NCBI GenBank assembly: GCA_037953625.1
Contig: CM075649.1
Coordinates: 65,245,660-65,309,659, forward strand
DNA from: Crotalaria pallida
Taxonomy: Eukaryota > Streptophyta > Magnoliopsida > Fabales > Fabaceae
Length of the DNA stretch: 64,000 nt
Direction: 5' to 3'
Below the pieces are notes generated by a model, which ran no database searches, was not told where the DNA came from, and saw only the letters and a program-made list of their open reading frames with translations. A program made the translations under genes and the position numbers. This document shows, one piece after another, positions 58,047 to 64,000 of the stretch (positions are counted from its first letter, which is position 1; every line of letters starts with the position of its first letter).

Positions 58047-61000
58047 TGCTTCGCGGCATCATCAGCATCACTCTCCTTGGTTGTTCTTTAGCAGCACCAT
58101 CAGCAGCGTCATCATCACCATGCTTCCGCTCGCCTTATCAGGTATCTCTGATTGCCATCTCGAACATCATCTTTCCATTCTCTTTTCAACTATTAATTTT
58201 TCTTATCCTTTAGTTATCCCTTTCACAGTTTTATTCGCATCGCGCTTTATTTCCTTCTCAATCATTTCTTATACTTTCTCTTTAGTCTTAACTCATTACT
58301 TTCACGATATCATTATTATCGTTTCACGATTCAGACTTAATCAAACAATTTCTAACAGAATAAAGTATGCACAACAATTAAACATTTAGTATGCAAGCAA
58401 AACATGTAAACATTTAGCACGAATATCTACATTGCCTAATTCGCAGTACTCTCGCAATCCATCTATTCGGATTGCGAGCAACCATGTTACGGGACCACAG
58501 CACTCTCACTCACCTGGATGACCAACATCCGAGAGCTTCCCAAGATTTCCAGTCGTTAGCCTTGCCACGTTTTCTTCGCGTCCGACACCCGAACTAAACA
58601 TTTTTCCCCGTGCGTTAGAAACGATTTATGTGAATTCATAATTTTGTTTTAAAATACTTTGAAATAATTCCCTTTTAATAAAACACCTTGCCAAAATCCA
58701 AAAGTTTTCAAATCCAATTTAAGTCTCTCTTAAAAAGATTTTCAAGAAAACCTTGAAACGATACTAAAATAATTTCTTCATTAAAACAGAATTCATTATT
58801 ATTAATATAAAACACTTTGGTTGAAAAATCATTTTCTTTAAACATTGAATGAAATCTTTAAGAAAACAACTCATTAAAAATCTTTCTTAAATCAAATACA
58901 AAAATTCAAGAAGGTAAAACTTCAAAACCAATCAAATTAATTTATTTAATTTCTAAACTTCACAACATTATCAGATATTGATCAAAGAATGCCATATAGA
59001 AGTTTCAAATCAATTTAGGTTGTTTAAATCATTCTTTTTCAAATAAAACATTTTCAATTCCTTTAAATCCAAACATACATCTTTCACCAATAAAACTCTC
59101 AAACAAAATTTAAAACAATTTCAATTCAATACAATCAATCATAAAGAACAGTCACATACAAATTTTCAAAGCATTCAAAGCATTCACCAACATATACACA
59201 GGAAGTCACATTTTTAATCATTTAAAGTTATTAATTAAATTATAATCTAAATAAATTAATTCAATTATTCTAAAAATAATTTAGACTTGGTCTTAACAAA
59301 AACCGAATCCTACATGGTTATTATTTTCTAATCACAAATCCATTTTAAAACTAAAAATCACTGAATCAACATTACAGAGAAATTCTTTCCACACAATCAA
59401 ATAAACCTATTCATTTTTATTTCTAAAACCAAAAAGATAAAGATAAACACACATCACTTTCACATAGTATTATGCACCTAGAGACATGGCCATAATCCTA
59501 AGTCATTTCATGAAGACAATTTTTCAACCATGTTAACATGCATTAACCGAATTATACATGCATAATATTGCAAAGATTTTATGCACAAATAAAAACTTAG
59601 AATCATGAAATTATTTTCTTTATTTTAATTCTAAAACCGTGAGAATCACAAAGAAAAATAAACAATTTTAATTCATTTCCTAAACTTAAATCAAAACAAC
59701 CATTAGAATCACAAATTACTTCAAAGATTCACACATATTTCTTTTAAATTTAATTACTTCATGCATGCACTTTTTAAAGCTCTTATATTCAATTAATCTT
59801 ATCATGCATGTACCCTAAATGAGAAACAAGTCTAGCTTCCTACTTCGCCCTAGGATGGTCGAAAGTCAACATGCACCACACAAGGTTTTTGGTTCACTTT
59901 TTAAACATACAAAAGTCATACAATCACATCAAAACATATAGGATTTCAAGGCAAACTTTTTAATGAATCACACCACACCATTTACTCACATCAACATGCA
60001 AGAATATTATCAAAACAAGATTTTCATCAAAGATTTCTAATAAAACTTAAGTTCATCATTTAAGCTTAAATAAAAATCAAGATCATACCTTAAATTCCTA
60101 AAAATGACATGCATGAACATAAAATCACTAGATCTAATCTTAAAACAAACATGCATCAACTTTTTACAAAATAAAAACATAGATCCTATTACTTTCAAGC
60201 TTGGCCGAATGCCCTTTTAAAAATATCACATACACAAAATCAAATGCTAGATCATATCATGTTTATACTTTGAAAAATCATTTTAAAAACTTAGTTTCTT
60301 TAATTTCTCCTTAAAACCGAAACACATATTAAGGAAAAACATAATCTTTTCTTTTGAAATTAACATGCAAGATTGAAGACTTTAATTTTTTTATTTATCA
60401 ACAAAAATAATCACATGCATACATCAAGATCATTACAAATTTTACATGCAAGACCAAATACTTAAACCTTTTTACAAATCAAATTTAGATTATATTTTTA
60501 CTCAACAAATAATCATAGAAATAGACATAAATCATGGGTTCAACAAAAAGATCTAACATGCAAAACTAGAAACTTGAACTTTTTCACAAATCACATATAG
60601 ATCATAAATTTATTTATCAAATAAACATAAAAACACATCATAGGTCACGGTTTAGAGCAATAAAATTAAACATGCAAAGAGATTTATTTTAGTTTTCACA
60701 AAAATCTTAGTTTCTTTAGATCTTTAAAGTTTTAGTTTGAAAAATATTAGATCAACAAAAGAAACCTTAAACGAAACATCAAGCATCAAGTCTAACATAT
60801 TACAAATTAGTTTAAGTCCTTTAAAGTCCGTGATCAAGAAAGATCAAGACACAATAACAACATGCAAGAAGAAGTAAGATGTAGATCTACAAACTAAAAA
60901 AAGAAAAACTAAACTATTACAAATCTTCTTCTTCTTCTTCAAATCCTACCATGAAAAGGTTGGTTCTTCTAGCTCTCCTAGTTTTTGGATCTTAAAGAAT

Positions 61001-61467
61001 GGGACTTGGTTAAGCTTGAACCTCTTCCTCCTTACTCCTTCAACCTCACGGCCCCCCTCTTTCTTCTCTCTATTTCTTTTCTCTTTTTCTCTCTAAGAGT
61101 TTAATGGTTTCTTAGGAGTTGTGTTTGTGTTGGTGGAAGAAGAAATGAAAAGGGGTGAATGAACTAAGACTCTTTGTATAAATAGACCAATTCCTAATTC
61201 CCTCTTTGCCCCTTAGGTTTTTGGTTCGATTGTGTGCAAAGGGAGGGGCGGTTTTGGGCTTCCAAAAAGATGCATGGGTGGAAGTTATCAAAACTAAGGG
61301 GACAAGGTAGCATGGCTAGGTTGTTAGGGGTCATGCTAGGTTTAAGTATTAGTTAGCTTATTGTTAGGGTTTGGGTTACTAGTTTGGTTTGGTTCTAACT
61401 AAATTCCCTCATGGTTATGGCTTTTACTTACTCACTAAGCTTCTAGGAAATTATATTCCTAACATAC

Positions 61468-61520
61468 TTGCACACACACACACGTACATACATACACATA
61501 TATATACACATATACACTCA
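61468..61520. repeat. CA/TA microsatellite in C LTR
   Basis: (CA)n, CATA and TATA repeats at the place equivalent to the GT-rich stretch of A. Confidence 0.75.
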
Positions 61521-62121
61521 TATATTTTACATTTTATTTCTTAATCTCATTTATTTAAATTCATCAATTCACACAACAAGGCAATCAATTCAAAGAATTC
61601 ACATTCACACAATTAGTTTCATGGTTCACACAGTACACACACATCAAACCAAGCACTCATCACATAAAAATTTCAAGCCAAATCATTAAATTTATTTTCT
61701 TTTAGATAAAAATCTCAAAATTCGTACTTTATAATTCTGAAAATAAATTTTTGTAAAACCACCCAGAAAAATCTGAAATTTACATTTTTAAAATCTAATT
61801 TTCGAGACGATCGTTTTGATATAAAGATCATAAAAATCCGAGTTACGGTTAAAAAGTTACAAATTTTCCAAGTTAACAACTCAAAAACTTCAATTCAAAT
61901 AAGAATCACTTTTTAGAAAAAACCACAATTCACTTCTTAAAAATCAAATCAACAAAATCATTCACTTCTCATTTATAAAAACATTTTTGGTTCATAAAAA
62001 TCTTTGAAAGTCAACACTTTATTTCTTTCTCAAGTAAAATATTTTTCTGAAAATATAATCTCAGGGTTTCTTTTTGACGAAAATCGTTTATGCACATACG
62101 GGAAAAATGCGGGGTGTTACA

Positions 62122-63816
62122 TTCTCCCCAACTTGAAGATTTCTCGTCCTCGAAAAATACCGTGTAGAGTCTGTCTAATCTGTGGACGCGTAGCTCCGTG
62201 AAGAAATTCTTTCCCTTTAGGACTGTCGTAATCGTTGCATCTTCGAACGTGTACCGTCTATTAGTCGTTCTTAAGTCGGATCAAACAGATTACTTGCAAA
62301 AGTAATCCCTCGAAGGGCTTTCAATAACAATAAGGTGGGGTGAAAACAATCACGATCTTATTGACAACAAATGACCGAGGGGTCCAAAAGCATCAAAACA
62401 ACATCAGGACAGGGTTCCAAGATAACAGGGTTATGGACATTTGGGGTCAAGACACTTCTACACTTCAAGATTACGTTCTTCTCATAAGTTCAAGCCTAAA
62501 CGAGCTACAAGTCAAGGACTCACATTTTTCTACTACTCCCCAACTTAAATGACGCATACCTCTATACACCACACTCATGATTACAAACTTATCCTCTAAA
62601 TACTTCTATCTTCATCACCCGTTATTCAATTCTTACAAAACTTCCCATCACTTAGCTTCTTTCAATCCTCTAATTGCCTTACTTTTCACCAATAATGATC
62701 CTTATCAGACTCCTATAGTCACTATTTAATCTTCCTCTTACTCTATCAACCACTAATCCTCAAGAAACATGCACTATCTCACTCCTTATCTCTAACACTC
62801 TAAACCCTTTTTTCCACTTTCCACAATTTTCTCATATTCTAAACCATCAAAATTTCCTCAACTCAAAGACCTATTATCAATTACCACATCAAATCCTAGC
62901 TTTTTACCTAACCTTGAGTCAACACTTAATGATTTCTAACCACAAATTCCGCCATCTTATCACTTCGACTCTACCAGATCATCACTTATTCACCTCTATC
63001 TAACCATTTTCCAACTCAAATCAAGACACTTAGGACTCTAAACTCTAATTATCACCTTAATTTCCTCCTCTTCTTAACACCATCTAAACCATTAATTCAA
63101 CCAATCCGGCATCAAAACTCTTAATCCTAATCACCTTACATAACTCACCACTTACCTAAGACTCAAAAGATACTCCTACTTTCTCCAAACTCATACATCC
63201 TTTAATCCATACCTACTAATCCTTATTCTCCTTACCCTTTGCAACCTTTTCCTAACCCCACTTCACGACTAACTCTCTATTCTAGAACCACCTACTTGAC
63301 CGGGATAGAATATCAGGATCAAAAGTTTAGGAAAGTACGAATGTCTGGTCAAAGATCAAAAGAAGAAACTTCGGGTTCATCAACAATCATGGCTTCATCA
63401 AAATTCATGGGTTAAGATTTTCAAAAAAGGTTATTTCAAACGCCATGCCAAAGCGATCTGGCGATGCATAGGGTTTACACAAGGAAAGCTTCAACAAGAA
63501 AAGAAGGGTTCCAGTCACAAAACAAAATCTTATAACTCAAGGGTCATCACAAAAAAAAAGGGGTTCATATCAAAGAGAAGTTCGACAAAAGAAGATTCGA
63601 ATCGCGCGTCGACATCCCATGACGACACTTGTCTCTGCTCCTCGATTCCACGGTAGACGAAAGCTGACGTACTCCCAGAAAGCATTCGCGTACTCTTAGC
63701 GTTCCTATTTTCATCTATCGCTATCTTAATACTAACACACACACACAGACACACAACAGAGTATGTAAGTCCATACATAAGGTTACTTAGTTCAACCATT
63801 GCTCTGATACCACAAC
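62122..63816 (-). other. Element C internal domain, non-coding
   Basis: Hairpin (minus, 62158-62139) ATTTTTCG-AGGA-CGAGAAAT with one G-U type pair, polypurine tract beside 62121, PBS at 63812-63801. About 1695 bp, closely alignable to element G's internal domain. No gene. Confidence 0.85.
63801..63812 (-). other. Element C primer-binding site (tRNA-iMet)
   Basis: GCTCTGATACCA on +, four bases before the right LTR. Confidence 0.92.
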
Positions 63817-64000
63817 TGTAACACCCCGATTCGGCAACTTGAAAACTTCCGTAACTTAAATTAAATGTAGTGAAAATTAGGGCCATTTTTTTAAACATGT
63901 AATACGTAATCATGAGAACACTTAGGTTTTCAAAACATGGTTACATTTAAAACTCATGTTCTCAAGTTGCGTAAAACCTTTCAAGTTCCAAATCGAGATG
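63817..64000 (-). repeat. Element C 5' LTR, partial (window edge)
   Basis: Matches 36675-36859 with a few differences, starting TGTAACACCCCGATTCGGC. The remainder lies beyond the window. Confidence 0.9.

Larger units (their letters stand above)
36675..62121 (-). repeat. Element C 3' LTR, interrupted by E1, D and F
   Basis: Own segments: 36675-37151, 40357-40986, 43471-44254 and 58042-62121. It ends GGAAAAATGCGGGGTGTTACA before the polypurine tract. A TATTTATA box on the minus strand near 61184-61177 and an AG-rich leader after it suggest a promoter about 940 bp into the LTR. AT-rich tracts dominate 58600-60900. No genes. Confidence 0.85.
36675..64000 (-). mobile_element. Element C: giant-LTR non-autonomous retrotransposon, runs off the window
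   Basis: Left LTR (3' LTR) 36675-62121 including nested E1, D and F; internal 62122-63816; right LTR starts 63817 and leaves the window. Both LTR copies start TGTAACACCCCGATTCGGCAAC and agree over the 184 bp seen. Without the nested insertions and their TSD copies, the left LTR is about 5.96 kb, very close to the 5.97 kb of element A. PBS and polypurine tract orientation place it on the minus strand. No coding remnant. Confidence 0.88.

Noticed and set aside
58042..62121. Possible host gene in the 4-kb AT-rich stretch
   Set aside because: It aligns in order with the leader part of other giant LTRs and has no frame with domains or exon-like composition.

Overview
This is repeat-dense plant nuclear DNA, almost certainly from a flowering plant. 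The evidence is the retrotransposon lineages present (Ty3/gypsy Tat, Athila-like and Tekay-type chromovirus), tRNA-iMet primer-binding sites, 5-bp target-site duplications (TSDs) and consensus plant splice signals. I see no host gene, rRNA, tRNA or CRISPR array. The only protein-coding remnants are two Ty3/gypsy gag-pol regions, both disabled by stop codons, plus an antisense gene in the first.

Layout. 1-~10075: 3' two-thirds of a Tat-lineage element (gag-pol on +, spliced antisense gene on -, 3' LTR). ~10076-11290: 3' end of an Athila-like element. 11292-11342: tip of a chromovirus LTR. 11343-12230: minisatellite built on a 14-bp unit. ~12231-35408: Tekay-type chromovirus whose pol is split by a 12.6-kb insertion (element A, 15576-28211, TSD GCACT) and whose 3' LTR holds a 2.1-kb mini-element (G, 32492-34566, TSD GGGTA). 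35409-36674: a minus-strand chromovirus LTR remnant (H). 36675->64000: a second giant-LTR element (C, minus strand). Its left LTR is interrupted by solo LTR E1 (37152-40356), solo LTR D (40987-43470, TSD GAAGT) and a third giant-LTR element F (44255-58041, minus strand). F itself contains a truncated E-type LTR (53336-~55770).

The most unusual content is a family of non-autonomous elements (A, C, F). They have huge LTRs (about 5.4-6.0 kb without nested insertions), very small non-coding internal domains (1.1-1.7 kb), a tRNA-iMet PBS and a hairpin/polypurine end like that of the Tekay element. G keeps the internal domain of C, but its LTRs have shrunk to 270 bp. I infer that these elements borrow the enzymes of a Tekay-like chromovirus.

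Three further non-coding patterns look new to me. (i) Several chromovirus LTRs carry different palindromes (cores CTCGAG, ATCGAT, CTTAAG, TCCGGA), yet these are repeatedly placed 19-20 bp apart. (ii) A hairpin with a GGGA/AGGA loop just before the polypurine tract shows compensatory base changes between families. (iii) LTR leaders contain a conserved predicted intron, and in family E the intron carries unrelated minisatellites at the same position in two copies. All alignments were made by eye. Boundaries supported by TSDs are exact; others are approximate.
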